DNA of 61,822 nucleotides from Caballeronia catudaia (GCF_001544755.2 NZ_FCOF02000039.1:1-61822); one strand, 5' to 3'; numbered from the stretch's first letter, positions 44,032-53,785 are shown. Notes: a model not told the origin generated them from the sequence alone. Program-made: numbers and translations.

Positions 44032-45705
44032 TCAACTTGTAATGACGGTCCGCGAACGCTCCTCGAAGTTCGACTCGATTGATCGTTTCATCGACGCGCG
44101 TGGTGGAACCGCGTCCTCCAAGATCATGTCGGCTCCTTTTTCACCGATCATCATTGTGGGTGCGTTTGTATTGCCCGCAGTGACTCGGGGCATTATCGAA
44201 GCATCGATAACTCGAAGCCTGGACACGCCCCTCACTCTCAAGCGCTCGTCGACCACCGCGTGCAGATCACTGCCCATTTTGCAAGTGCCCGCGGGATGAA
44301 ACGCACAACTGCCGTCCTGCTCCATGAACGCCAATAACTGCTCGTCAGTCTGAACGTTCGCGCCAGGAATCTTTTCGCGAATGATCCTCGAAGCCATCGG
44401 CTCTCTTGACATGATCTCCCTAATTTTGCGGATACCCGCGATCATGGCTTGGACGTCGGCAGTAGCGGTGAGGTAGTTAGGCGTGAAGGCTGGCGCGTCA
44501 TTCGGATTTGCAGACTTCAACGTAACTGTCCCAGTAGACGCAGGCCGAACCTGATAGACGGACGCTGCCACGGCCGGCGTCGGTTCTACCTCAACATAGC
44601 CGTTATGGTGATAAGTGAACGACATCGGCCTGAAACTTATCTGTAAGTCCCCGTACGGCTCATCAGGTCGACTCTTGATGAACGCCGCTACTTGGGACGA
44701 GCCGAGAGCGAGATAGCCAGTATGGGTAGTCAAATAACGAATTCCCTGCCAATACTTCCGGAGGCCGCGTAGGTCCTGGTTATAAGAGCTGCCGCGAGTT
44801 GCCTCGAAACTGCAATGTACATAGAAGTGGTCTTGAAGATTGCGTCCAACTCCTGGAAGCTCCATTACTACTGGAATTTGATGGCGCTGCAGCTCACCGA
44901 GAGGACCAATGCCAGACAACATTAAGAGATGGGGGGAGTTTAGGGCACCGGCGGAAACAATCACCTCGCGCGAGGCGTATATAACGCGGCGCTCGCCACC
45001 TTCAATGACTTCAACGCCAACCGCATCGCGCCCGTCGAATTTGACGCGCTGCACGTGGCAGCCTGTGCGAATGGAAAGGTTTGATCTTGAGACGACTGGC
45101 GCCACATAGGCCGAATATGCAGAATGACGTCGCCCTGCACGAATGTTGTGCTGAATAAAGCCTACCGCGTCGTGCTCCGCGCCATTCAAATCTTCTGTGT
45201 AGGGGATTCCACTTGCCATTGCGGCCGCGATAAAATCATGCGAGCTTGGATGTTTCACCACGGGATCGCTTATCCAAAGAGGCCCTCCGACGCCGCGAAA
45301 CCGGTCTTCGCCTCGCGCATTGTGCTCCATGCGTTTGAAGTATGGGAGCACCCGGTCAAACCCCCAACCTTGGTTTCCCAAGCTTTCCCAATGGTCGAAG
45401 TCGTTCCTATGGCCCCGAATATAGACCATACCATTTATGGAGCTCGACCCACCCAGTCCTCGTCCCCTGGGCCAATACATCCGCCGATCCCGTAGGGTAG
45501 GCATAGGCTCGGTTAAGTAGTTCCAGTTGAGAGTCTTGTGAAAAAAGAGTTTTGCCATGCCCGCAGGCGTATTAACCCAGAACTCATCCGAGGTGGGGCC
45601 AGCTTCGAGCATTAGAACTCGGTTGGATTTCCTCTCACTCAACCGTCGTGCTAGCACGCATCCGGCGGAGCCGGCGCCGACAATGACATAGTCGTACATT
45701 TCCAT
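44032..45705 (-). CDS. GMC-family FAD oxidoreductase, copy 2
   Basis: A 557-residue choline-dehydrogenase-like flavoprotein. The FAD motif IVGAGSAGCVLARRL is at the N-terminus. The first GMC signature is canonical (GRGLGGSSSINGMVYIRG near residue 85), the catalytic His is in FHPAGTCKMG and the Asn in TAGNTNAPT. It oxidises an alcohol to an aldehyde. The start at 45705 (or ATG at 45699) has AGGAGA upstream. The neighbouring aldehyde dehydrogenase, 92 bases upstream, would take the product. Confidence 0.95.
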   Translation of the reverse strand: MEMYDYVIVGAGSAGCVLARRLSERKSNRVLMLEAGPTSDEFWVNTPAGMAKLFFHKTLNWNYLTEPMPTLRDRRMYWPRGRGLGGSSSINGMVYIRGHRNDFDHWESLGNQGWGFDRVLPYFKRMEHNARGEDRFRGVGGPLWISDPVVKHPSSHDFIAAAMASGIPYTEDLNGAEHDAVGFIQHNIRAGRRHSAYSAYVAPVVSRSNLSIRTGCHVQRVKFDGRDAVGVEVIEGGERRVIYASREVIVSAGALNSPHLLMLSGIGPLGELQRHQIPVVMELPGVGRNLQDHFYVHCSFEATRGSSYNQDLRGLRKYWQGIRYLTTHTGYLALGSSQVAAFIKSRPDEPYGDLQISFRPMSFTYHHNGYVEVEPTPAVAASVYQVRPASTGTVTLKSANPNDAPAFTPNYLTATADVQAMIAGIRKIREIMSREPMASRIIREKIPGANVQTDEQLLAFMEQDGSCAFHPAGTCKMGSDLHAVVDERLRVRGVSRLRVIDASIMPRVTAGNTNAPTMMIGEKGADMILEDAVPPRASMKRSIESNFEERSRTVITS

Positions 45706-45797
45706 ATGAGTCAGGTCTCCTTAACTGATCTTTCGGATGGCGCGAGCTTTTCATTTATCAGCTTGCGTTGCGCTTGGCTGCAATGTGTTTTCGATAG

Positions 45798-47294
45798 TCA
45801 CAGTCTCATGAGGACCGACTTGGTCTGGGTGTACGCCTCAATGGACTCAGCACCCATCTCTCGGCCGTACCCCGATTGTTTATAGCCGCCAATCGACATG
45901 ACGGGATCGGTCTCTGCATAAGTATTGATCCAGACCCTGCCCGATTTCAACGCGCGAGCGACGCGATGAGCGCGGCTGGCATCGCTCGTCCACACGGCCG
46001 CGGCCAGGCCGTACGAGGTCTCGTTACCCTTGAGGACGGCGTCGTCTTCGTCTTTGAAGGGAATGATCGAAAGGACCGGGCCAAAGATTTCCTCTTGGGC
46101 GATTTGCATTGCATTCTCCACATTGGAGAATACCGTGGGCTGTACGAAGTAGCCGATATCTCCGACTCGACTGCCACCCATCATCAAGCGCGCACCTTCT
46201 GACTTCCCGGCATCAACATACGAAAGCACTCGCTCCATCTGTTTGCGAGAAATAAGTGGACCCATCTGTGTGTCCTGAGCCAGGGGAGAGCCGACTTGGT
46301 ATTGGGACGCGAGATTGCAGATGCGACGAGTCACTTTGTCATGCAGACTTTCATGCACGAAAAGTCGCGTTCCTGCAGAACAAACTTGCCCGGAATTGCG
46401 ACAGAAACCGATCACTGAAGACTCGACTGCCCTATCCAAGTCTGCGTCAGGAAAGATAATGTTAGGAGATTTGCCACCGAGTTCCAGCGTTACCTTTTTC
46501 ATGTTTCCTGACGAGGCCTGCAGGATGCGTTTCCCAACCTCTGTGGACCCGGTAAAGGCAATCTTGTCAACATCTCCGTGCAATGCCATTGCAGCGCCTG
46601 CAGTCGGGCCGAAGCCCGGCACGATGTTGACGACCCCTGGAGGCAACTCAAGACTGTGAATCAACTCGCCAAGCCGAATGGTTGAAAGTGGAGCTTGCTC
46701 GGCGGGCTTGAGGATAGCGGTATTGCCGCAGGCTAGAGCGGGGCCAAGCTTCGATGCTGCCATCACTAAGGGAACGTTCCAGGCATTGATCAATGCGCAG
46801 ACTCCCATGGGCTCACGCAACGTATAGATGAAGCGTGAGTTGTCGGTTGGATTGGTCGTTCCGTGGATCTTGGTCACCCAGCCAGCGTAATACCTGAAGA
46901 GCTCAGCTGCGGAATGCACCCGGGTGATGCTATAGGCGATCGGTGCTCCCATGTCAAAACTTTCTAGTACAGCGAGTTCTTCAGCATGCCGCTCGATTGC
47001 GTCTGCGATTCGAACGAGATACTTGGCGCGCGCATGTGGGGAAATACCCGACCACGAATCCGATTCAAAGGCTTGACGAGCGGCGTGTACTGCAAGGTCG
47101 ATGTCGGCCGTATCCGCTTCGGAGATCTCTGTCAGCACTTCCTCTGTCGCTGGATTGATGGTCGTAAAGGTTTTCTTAGAGAGCGCCTCAATCCACTCGC
47201 CGCCTATCAACAGGCGTTTGCCGCCTGATCGTATCCAGTCCAGTGCGGCGCGGTGAGCCTTGGTGGAGGTTGCGGTTTCTGACGCGGCGCTCAT
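45798..47294 (-). CDS. NAD(P)-dependent aldehyde dehydrogenase, copy 2
   Basis: A 498-residue aldehyde dehydrogenase. The catalytic Cys is in NSGQVCSAGTRL near residue 303, the Glu in LELGGKSPNII near 268, and the cofactor motif FTGSTEVG near 248. GGAG lies upstream of the ATG at 47294. It begins the minus-strand group aldehyde dehydrogenase, GMC, MFS, CMD-like. Confidence 0.95.
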   Translation of the reverse strand: MSAASETATSTKAHRAALDWIRSGGKRLLIGGEWIEALSKKTFTTINPATEEVLTEISEADTADIDLAVHAARQAFESDSWSGISPHARAKYLVRIADAIERHAEELAVLESFDMGAPIAYSITRVHSAAELFRYYAGWVTKIHGTTNPTDNSRFIYTLREPMGVCALINAWNVPLVMAASKLGPALACGNTAILKPAEQAPLSTIRLGELIHSLELPPGVVNIVPGFGPTAGAAMALHGDVDKIAFTGSTEVGKRILQASSGNMKKVTLELGGKSPNIIFPDADLDRAVESSVIGFCRNSGQVCSAGTRLFVHESLHDKVTRRICNLASQYQVGSPLAQDTQMGPLISRKQMERVLSYVDAGKSEGARLMMGGSRVGDIGYFVQPTVFSNVENAMQIAQEEIFGPVLSIIPFKDEDDAVLKGNETSYGLAAAVWTSDASRAHRVARALKSGRVWINTYAETDPVMSIGGYKQSGYGREMGAESIEAYTQTKSVLMRL

Positions 47295-48158
47295 TGATTT
47301 GCTCCAATGTTGAAGTGGCCCTTCGGTCCGATCGCGAGCCCCGTCCTCTGAAAGCTGAGCAAGAGCATCGCTTCCCGGGTCTTCAGTTGGTGCCGCGAAC
47401 GCGTTCTTGCAAAGCTTCTTGTTGGAGGGCAGGTCGCGTCAAGCTAGTAAAAAAGGGACTTTGATTCGACCGTGACCCATCGTAGCACCATTTTCTTCAT
47501 CGGCATTAGTTTCATTGACCGGAACGCATCGTTGCTCCGGACCGTCGTGTATGGCAGTCGTTCACCACGCTACTCGTTCGAGCGTCAGCGGGGCGACTTT
47601 GATCGGACGCCGTCCGGCCGTTGCATGGCTCGCCCAAGTTGAGACCGCACAGCTTGTCTCGTTGTTGAATTGCGCGGAGGTGGTGTGGTGATTGCGGCGA
47701 CCCGGGTCAACGCGATTTTCGACGACGAGCGTTGCGATGAAGATGGCTGGCAGATGCGAAGAAGATTTCTCGAGAAAGGTTGCAGTCACGGAGGCAGCAG
47801 ACAAGAAGAGGGCGGCTCGAAACTTTGCGGCTGAGAAGCAGGCGGCCAACACTTCATCGGTAGGAACAAAAAGGCATCGGTGAGGAGCGGCGGTGCCAGT
47901 GAGGCGCCCGCGACGAAGCCGCCAGTCAACGGGCGGTTAAAAAAAATGGGCTAGTCCAAAGGCTTAAGGTGAGTCCAAAGTGCAGGCGCCTGCTCGGCAG
48001 GGCGGCGAGCGCATAATTGCTGTCGGGAAGCAAGCGGTTCATAGGCTGCCGTTGCGCCTTAATCCCTCGACGCGCTTGATCAGCTGGATCGCTACTCGTT
48101 TTTCTACTCGAAACCTGGGTGGGACGATCTGCCAATCTGCGCCGAAGCGTGCACCTTT
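47295..48158. other. 864-base region without a supported gene
   Basis: This is one of the longest gaps in the window. Short open frames on both strands (47562-47852 minus, 47692-47883 plus) have no motifs or good ribosome-binding sites. It may be a decayed gene or an old insertion scar. It also holds the promoter for the aldehyde dehydrogenase operon near 47300-47400. No repeats or hairpins stood out. Confidence 0.45.
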
Positions 48159-49148
48159 TTATAGCCCGGAGCGCTTGAGCATCGCCTCGGGATAGCGCGC
48201 GCCTTGAATTGGCACCGCTTCAGCGCCATCCCTTATTTCCTTGAGGTCGGTATCCGATAGCGTTACAGACAATGCGCCTATGTTCTCCTGAAACCGGTCA
48301 AGGCTGCGGGTTCCGAACAGTGGAACAATCCATGGCTTCTGCGCGAGAAGCCATGCAAGCGCGATTTGTGCGGGCGTTGCTCCGTGGCGATCGGCGATGG
48401 TTTTCAGCAGAGAAACGAGCGCCTGGTTTGCCTGACGGGCCTCCGCCGTGAAACGGGGGATTTGACCGCGGAAGTCGTCGCTATTGAACGCCGTGCCCGC
48501 ATCGATCTTACCCGTCAGGAAGCCCTTTCCGAGCGGACTGAACGGGACAAAGCCGATTCCGAGCTCCTGTAAGGTGGGAATGATTTCGGCTTCGGGCTCG
48601 CGGGTCCACAGAGAATATTCGCTTTGCAGTGCGGTTACCGGATGAACTGCATGCGCCCGGCGGATAGACTGTGCGCTAGCTTCCGATAGACCGAAGTGGA
48701 GAACCTTACCCTCGGCGACTAGGTCCTTCACGACACCTGCGACGTCCTCCATTGGTACGTTCGGGTCGACACGGTGCTGATACAGCAGGTCGATATATTC
48801 GGTCCTGAGTCGGCGCAGGCTACCCTCCACGGCCGACCTTATCTGCGATGGCTTGCTGTTGACGCCGCCCCGGTGCTCACCCGTCGTCTGATCGATGTCC
48901 CAACCAAACTTCGTGGCAATCCGTACCTGTTGGCGAATACCAGCGAAGGCTTCGCCCACCATTTCTTCATTGGTCCAAGGACCATACACCTCAGCGGTGT
49001 CGAAGAAGTCCATGCCGAGGTCCACTGCTTCTCGCAACAGGTTAATCATCTGTGCACGATCAGGGATCTCCCGGGACTTGCCATATCCCATACAGCCGAG
49101 TGAAAGAGCCGATACTGTAAAGCCTTGACCAAGTGTACGAGTCTGCAT
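48159..49148 (-). CDS. Aldo/keto reductase
   Basis: A 329-residue NADPH-dependent aldo/keto reductase of the YajO/AKR13 type. The tetrad lies in FFDTAEVYGPWTNEEM near residue 48, IATKFGW near 80 and LLYQHRVDPN near 122. The C-terminal PWIVPLFGTRSLDR binds NADP phosphate. The start at 49148 has GAGG upstream; the frame is open 32 codons further. It shares both ends with the deleted reductase at 32746-33006. It follows the DUF1330 gene closely. Confidence 0.94.
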   Translation of the reverse strand: MQTRTLGQGFTVSALSLGCMGYGKSREIPDRAQMINLLREAVDLGMDFFDTAEVYGPWTNEEMVGEAFAGIRQQVRIATKFGWDIDQTTGEHRGGVNSKPSQIRSAVEGSLRRLRTEYIDLLYQHRVDPNVPMEDVAGVVKDLVAEGKVLHFGLSEASAQSIRRAHAVHPVTALQSEYSLWTREPEAEIIPTLQELGIGFVPFSPLGKGFLTGKIDAGTAFNSDDFRGQIPRFTAEARQANQALVSLLKTIADRHGATPAQIALAWLLAQKPWIVPLFGTRSLDRFQENIGALSVTLSDTDLKEIRDGAEAVPIQGARYPEAMLKRSGL

Positions 49149-49244
49149 GATCTGCCTCTTCATCGGGAAATTCCAGTTTTGCGCGTCCGACGGCTTCCGA
49201 CCTCTTAGCCACGTCGAAATGACTATCAGTTGACCGCAACGCAT

Positions 49245-49634
49245 TTATTGCCCCACCACTCCATCGACGATGTAGGTCCGGCTGTTACCGGACCGGTGGC
49301 GAATAGGAATGATGGCCTGATAGGCTGGAGAGTTGTACCAAGCCTGTGCCTGCGCTAACGAGTCGAACTTGATGATCACCAGACGCCCTTGCGCGCCGAA
49401 ACCTTCTTTCACGTCCATTTCACCGCCGCGAACGATAAAGCGTCCGCTAAACGGCCTGAAGGTCGATTCGACTGCGGCGCTGTAAGGCTTGATGCCTTCG
49501 GGATCGGTCGCCTGGAACTCGGCGACGTAATACGCCGGGTTTGTAACTGACGACGGCTGCGCCTGAACCGACAGTGGGCCCAAGTTGATGGCCATTCCTA
49601 AGGCTGCCAACCAAACGAACCTCATGTTTTTCAT
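49245..49634 (-). CDS. Secreted DUF1330 family protein
   Basis: A 129-residue protein with a signal peptide (MRFVWLAALGMAINLG, then SVQAQ) and a DUF1330 domain, a dimeric alpha-beta barrel. Typical segments are AYYVAEFQATDPEGIKPYSAA and LVIIKFDSLAQAQAWYNSPAY. DUF1330 proteins are small, often near oxidoreductases, with no proven enzymatic function. GAGG lies before the ATG at 49634. Confidence 0.9.
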   Translation of the reverse strand: MKNMRFVWLAALGMAINLGPLSVQAQPSSVTNPAYYVAEFQATDPEGIKPYSAAVESTFRPFSGRFIVRGGEMDVKEGFGAQGRLVIIKFDSLAQAQAWYNSPAYQAIIPIRHRSGNSRTYIVDGVVGQ

Positions 49635-49668
49635 GGAAATCCTCGCGCTGCGATCCGGCCGGCTTTCG

Positions 49669-50106
49669 TCACGGCTGATCGCCCATTTTCTTGAAGATTA
49701 ACGGCATCGCGTTTGTATCCATGGCGTGCATGTCCACAAGCCGCAGTGATTTCACCATCTCCAACGTTGACGTCTTATATTTCTGGAAATGCGGCGACCT
49801 TATGTGGGCATTGTATGCATCGCGGTTCGCATAGATTTCCAAAATCCTGATCTGAGTTGGATTCTCCCTTTGAGCGGACGGGAAGATGCAGAGAACTCCC
49901 GGTTCAAGACGCACCGAGGCTTCCGCCTCTTCAGCCAAGATGCGCTGATATTCATCGAGACGTTGGCTGAAGACCTCGATCTCAGAAATGCGCACTAACA
50001 TGGTCGTCGGTTCTTGCGCGTACACATCGGCGTGTGCGGTCAATAGCGCGAGGGTGCAGATCAGCACCCGTATGAGGACGGACGTGGGGCAGTATCTTTT
50101 GAGCAT
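49669..50106 (-). CDS. Secreted antibiotic-biosynthesis-monooxygenase-fold protein
   Basis: A 145-residue protein with a signal peptide (VLIRVLICTLALLTAHA, then YAQ) and an ABM-fold domain: MLVRISEIEVFSQRLDEYQ, EASVRLEPGVL, RILEIYANRDAYNAHIRSPHF. Such domains include quinone and small-molecule monooxygenases and regulators. The start at 50106 (MLKRYC) is chosen for the signal peptide, though the ribosome-binding site is weak. It precedes the DUF1330 gene by 34 bases on the same strand. Confidence 0.88.
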   Translation of the reverse strand: MLKRYCPTSVLIRVLICTLALLTAHADVYAQEPTTMLVRISEIEVFSQRLDEYQRILAEEAEASVRLEPGVLCIFPSAQRENPTQIRILEIYANRDAYNAHIRSPHFQKYKTSTLEMVKSLRLVDMHAMDTNAMPLIFKKMGDQP

Positions 50107-50209
50107 GGTGGATATCTCATTCTTCCGTTTCACACTTTCGAGCGGCAACGCTCTCAGCAAGGTGTTAGACCAGGCACGATTAGGGCTGCTGTCGCTGTCG
50201 GTGAACCAT

Positions 50210-51235
50210 TCAGCCGCGCGGCGGCGTAATCGTCGGCGGCTGCTTGGGGAGCGGGGGCACGATCCCATCGACAGGGTGCGGAGCATAAGGCTCCTCGAGT
50301 GCAGCGATTTCGACTTCCGTCAATGAGAAGTCGAGCGCGCTTATGGCGGTCGCAAGATGCTCTGGCTTTGTCGCCCCGACGATCGGGGCCGTGATGCCCG
50401 GCTTTGACAGCAGCCACGCCAGCGCAACATACGCGCGGGGCACCTGGCGATTCTCGGCGATACGCGCCACGACCTCGACGACTTTTTGATCCTGAGTTTC
50501 GGCGTTTTGGTACATCTTCAAAGCAAACGCATCGTTCTGCGTCCGCGTGGTGGTTTCGCTCCAGTTGCGCGTCAACCTGCCACGGGCCATGGGACTCCAG
50601 GGAATGACGCCAACGCCCTGATCGGCGCAAAGCGGCAGCATTTCCCGCTCTTCTTCGCGGTAAAGAAGGTTGTATTGGGGCTGCATTGAAATGAAACGTG
50701 TCCAGCCGTTGCACTCTGCGATGTGTTGCATCTTCGCGAAGCGCCATGCCTCCATGGACGACGCACCAATATAGCGGGCCTTTCCCGCTTTCACGATGTC
50801 GTGCAGCGCTTCCATGGTTTCTTCGACAGGGGTGCCGTGATCGAAGCGGTGGATCTGGTAAAGGTCCACATAGTCCATCCCCAGTCTGTTCAGGCTGTCG
50901 TCGATTGACTGGAAAAGCGCTTTGCGGGACAGGAATCCGGTATTGGGCGAGTTGCGCCAAGGGAAGAAGGCTTTTGTCGCGACGACAATCTCTTCGCGCC
51001 GGGCCATGTCGTTAAGCGCTCGTCCCGTAATTTCCTCGGAGCTTCCGCCCGAATAGATATTTGCAGTGTCGAAAAAATTGATGCCGGCTTCCAGTGCCTG
51101 CCGGAAAAACGGGCGAGATGCCGCTTCATCGAGCGACCAGGGCTGAGGCAGACGGTTCGGCTCTCCATAGCTCATGCAGCCAAGGCAAAGGCGTGAGACT
51201 TTAAGACCCGTCCGGCCAAGGTTGATATATTCCAT
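50210..51235 (-). CDS. Aldo/keto reductase
   Basis: A 341-residue NADPH-dependent aldo/keto reductase. The tetrad lies in FFDTANIYSGGSSEEI near residue 55, VVATKAFF near 88 and YQIHRFDHG near 127. The cofactor end PIVGATKPEHL is intact. The start at 51235 has GGAG 6 bases upstream, better placed than the ATG at 51241. It is one of four aldo/keto reductase sequences in the window, the closest in lineage being the group with MSYGEP rather than GYGKS. Confidence 0.94.
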   Translation of the reverse strand: MEYINLGRTGLKVSRLCLGCMSYGEPNRLPQPWSLDEAASRPFFRQALEAGINFFDTANIYSGGSSEEITGRALNDMARREEIVVATKAFFPWRNSPNTGFLSRKALFQSIDDSLNRLGMDYVDLYQIHRFDHGTPVEETMEALHDIVKAGKARYIGASSMEAWRFAKMQHIAECNGWTRFISMQPQYNLLYREEEREMLPLCADQGVGVIPWSPMARGRLTRNWSETTTRTQNDAFALKMYQNAETQDQKVVEVVARIAENRQVPRAYVALAWLLSKPGITAPIVGATKPEHLATAISALDFSLTEVEIAALEEPYAPHPVDGIVPPLPKQPPTITPPRG

Positions 51236-51358
51236 TTCCATCTCCAATGATCTGTGATGACCAAACACCATGGATATAAGGCGCAGAGCCTGCGGCCAAC
51301 CTGGGATTTCAAACGCTTCCAGGTCACGGGCCGGCCCTGAGATGGGCGGTGCCCCCTC

Positions 51359-51658
51359 TCAGGCGTCGCTAGCTGCAAAAAGCGCTTCCCACCCTACGAA
51401 CGGGCCAAGAGGAATGATCTCCCAGTCAATAAGGCCGACCTTGGCGAGCGGGAACTCGGCGAGAGCCTGCTTTGCTGTGTCTATCGAATCGCTCTCGGCA
51501 ATGATGGCGACACCTAGACGATCCTGACGGAAATAAATGTCGCGCACGAACCCGGATTTATAGAGCTGCCAACCGTGGCGCACTTCTTCCAGGAGGTGAG
51601 GTTGATATGTTTCGGGGCTGGAGCCGGGCAGGGGTACGTCGAGACAAAGCAATCTCAT
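51359..51658 (-). CDS. Small dimeric-barrel-like protein, function unknown
   Basis: A 99-residue protein without a confident family. The pattern FRQDRLGVAIIAESDSIDTAKQALAEFPLAKVGLIDWEIIPL resembles the beta-alpha-beta ferredoxin-like fold of muconolactone isomerase and YciI-type proteins. Its ATG overlaps the stop of the NAD(P)H oxidoreductase gene by 4 bases, so the two are co-translated and probably act on the same compound. Confidence 0.75.
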   Translation of the reverse strand: MRLLCLDVPLPGSSPETYQPHLLEEVRHGWQLYKSGFVRDIYFRQDRLGVAIIAESDSIDTAKQALAEFPLAKVGLIDWEIIPLGPFVGWEALFAASDA

Positions 51659-52227
51659 TGTCCTGCTCCGGCCATGAACTGCTTCGTCACCTCGGCGACG
51701 CGCTGGCCCAGATAGGCGGCCGTATCGAGGTCGCTGCTGATGGGAGACAGTTCTGGCGACTCGTCATGCGATTGTGCCATTGCACCGAGCCAACCACCGA
51801 CACGGTTCTTCTCCTGCGGTGACTTGCCCGGGAAAATGTCCAGGCCCACCCAGATCATCCCGTGCTGCGCGGCGAACAGCGCCATAGTAACGAGGGAATT
51901 GAGCTTGTCGCCGTGCATGGCCCCGGAATTAGTGAAGCCAGCGGCGATCTTGTTGCGCCATGACTGCGAAATCCACGCGGTGCGGGTCGAGTCTTCCATT
52001 ACCTTCTTGAGGCGTGCGCTGACCGTGCCATTGTAAGTGGGCGAACCGAAGATGATGGCATCACTCGCTGCCAGCTTGTCCCAAGGGGCGTCCCCTCCGG
52101 CTACTGCAATCAATTCTACTTCGGCTTCAGGAACGCGCCGAACGCCGTCTGCCACAGCCTGGGCCTGCTTCGCCGTGTGGCCATAGCCACTGTCATAAAG
52201 GACGGTAACGATCATTTGTGTCGACAT
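51655..52227 (-). CDS. Flavodoxin-fold NAD(P)H oxidoreductase (WrbA-like)
   Basis: A 190-residue flavodoxin-fold protein. The FMN phosphate loop is in VLYDSGYGHTAKQA near residue 12, and GSPTYNGTVSARLK near 80 and AGFTNSGAMHGDK near 112 match WrbA and related NAD(P)H:quinone reductases. It would perform two-electron reduction of quinones. Start candidates are ATG at 52227 (used here) or later. It is divergent from a LysR gene, its likely regulator. Confidence 0.9.
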   Translation of the reverse strand: MSTQMIVTVLYDSGYGHTAKQAQAVADGVRRVPEAEVELIAVAGGDAPWDKLAASDAIIFGSPTYNGTVSARLKKVMEDSTRTAWISQSWRNKIAAGFTNSGAMHGDKLNSLVTMALFAAQHGMIWVGLDIFPGKSPQEKNRVGGWLGAMAQSHDESPELSPISSDLDTAAYLGQRVAEVTKQFMAGAGQ

Positions 52228-52356
52228 TGAGGTAAGCAATATCCTCATTGTCGTCACGTGGAGCCGCTACCGGAAGTACGGTTTTGGTTGAGTGACTATC
52301 AACCAACGGTTTAGAATGCGTTGCATGATGGGACTGCGTTCAACAAAAGGGATGAC

Positions 52357-53313
52357 GTGGATTCTTCACAGCGGGTTCGGGGAATCGTTTCGCTGGTGCA
52401 AGCCGTGGACACCGGCAGTTTTGCGGCGGCCGGCCGGGTGCTGGGCATCACGTCGGCTGCCGTGAGCAAGAACGTCGCCGGCCTTGAAAAGGCATTGGGA
52501 GTGCGATTGATGAATCGCACGACCCGCGCGTTGAATCTAACCGAGGAGGGAGAGGCATTTCTGCGGCAAGCTCGGGTCGCGCTGGAGGCACTTGATGCCG
52601 CCGTTGATATGATTGCTGCACAGCGCGCCGTGCCTAGCGGGCGGGTTCGCATTTCGACAAGTGCTGCATTTGGGCACGACCATGTGATGCCGGCTTTACC
52701 ACCACTATTGGATCGCTATCCAAGCCTCTCGATCGAAGTCGACTTCGATGATCGCGTAGTGGATCTTGTGCGGGATGGCTATGACATCGCCTTCAGGGGC
52801 GGCAATATCCCTGATTCTGCCCTCGTCACCCGTCCGGTCTGTCGCCTGAATACGGTGTTGGTTGCCTCGACTGACTATCTGGCAAGGCACGGCGCACCGC
52901 GAACGCCTGACGAGTTGCAAGCGCATCGGCTCATTGCGCGGCGATTCCTGACCGGTCATATCGCGCCGTGGAATTTCAAGGCCGACGATGGAAGCATCAC
53001 GACATTCGACCCTATGAACAAAGCATCGCTGACGCTATCTGCGCCGGAGTCGCTCGTCCAGGCAGCATGCGACAGCGTTGGAATCGCCGAGGTCGCTGTT
53101 CATCTTGCCTGGGACCATCTGCGTTCCGGCACGCTGAAGATAGTTCTCCACAGGTGTCACCGGCCTGGAACATACGAGATGGTGATGCAGTATCCCCACA
53201 GGGCACTTACGGCACCACGGGTGCAGGTCACGGTGAGCCATCTGCTTGAGGCGCTGTCGGCAGACGACAAGCTGCATGTGTCCATGGATACCTTGAATGC
53301 CTACACCGCTTAG
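52357..53313 (+). CDS. LysR-family transcriptional regulator
   Basis: A 318-residue regulator. The helix-turn-helix segment GSFAAAGRVLGITSAAVSKNVAGLEKALG is followed by LMNRTTRALNLTEEGEAFL; the C-terminal effector domain contains DDRVVDLVRDGYDIAFRGG. The start is a GTG at 52357 with AAGGG upstream; the upstream TTG at 52321 lacks one. It is divergent from the WrbA-like gene and may be a sensor of quinones or aldehydes. Confidence 0.92.
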   Translation: MDSSQRVRGIVSLVQAVDTGSFAAAGRVLGITSAAVSKNVAGLEKALGVRLMNRTTRALNLTEEGEAFLRQARVALEALDAAVDMIAAQRAVPSGRVRISTSAAFGHDHVMPALPPLLDRYPSLSIEVDFDDRVVDLVRDGYDIAFRGGNIPDSALVTRPVCRLNTVLVASTDYLARHGAPRTPDELQAHRLIARRFLTGHIAPWNFKADDGSITTFDPMNKASLTLSAPESLVQAACDSVGIAEVAVHLAWDHLRSGTLKIVLHRCHRPGTYEMVMQYPHRALTAPRVQVTVSHLLEALSADDKLHVSMDTLNAYTA

Positions 53314-53364
53314 CGGCTACCTCCACGGATACCGTTGAGTGGTCGTCGGGCTCAAGCACCGAGG

Positions 53365-53393
53365 CCAGCACCCGCGCCGGGGCGCGGTGCTGG
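53365..53393. terminator. GC-rich hairpin between convergent genes
   Basis: CCAGCACC (53365-53372) pairs with GGTGCTGG (53386-53393), and the inner GCGCC/GGCGC extends the stem with one unpaired C. It sits in the convergent gap after the LysR gene and before the tautomerase stop. No T run follows, so it is a probable barrier rather than a classical intrinsic terminator. Confidence 0.5.
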
Positions 53394-53557
53394 TGGATGC
53401 AACGGACACCTAACGGGCGCCCTTGAGAGCAAGCGCGCGGACAATCGCGTCGTTACGCCAATTATCATAAAACCGGCGCGAACGGCAGTCGTCACCGGTA
53501 TCAGCGTCGCAACAACGGAATGTACGGCAGCTTCCGCCGAGAAGGCTGTGCATGGCC

Positions 53558-53785
53558 CTACATCCTGTATCCGGGTTTCTTGAGCAGCGTTCCAAGCCGT
53601 GCCTGGATGTCCGGTCCATAAACCTCATCCTTCCATCGGTCCGACGAGACTTCCTCGAAGCCGACTGAGACAGACTCCTCTCCGTAGCCGAGGATGTCCA
53701 TCACATCACGAGTGATGGCCTCGGCCAGCCGGCGCTTTTGCGCCTCCGTCTTGCCCGGCCAAGCTTCAACAATGACATGCGGCAT
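53558..53785 (-). CDS. Tautomerase (4-oxalocrotonate tautomerase family)
   Basis: A 75-residue member of the small tautomerase family with the catalytic Pro immediately after the initiator Met (MPHVIVEAWPGKT). It would use the N-terminal proline to tautomerise an enol/keto acid. GGAGA lies about 8 bases upstream. It is the last gene of the cupin-cupin-CMD-SDR group on the minus strand. Confidence 0.92.
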   Translation of the reverse strand: MPHVIVEAWPGKTEAQKRRLAEAITRDVMDILGYGEESVSVGFEEVSSDRWKDEVYGPDIQARLGTLLKKPGYRM

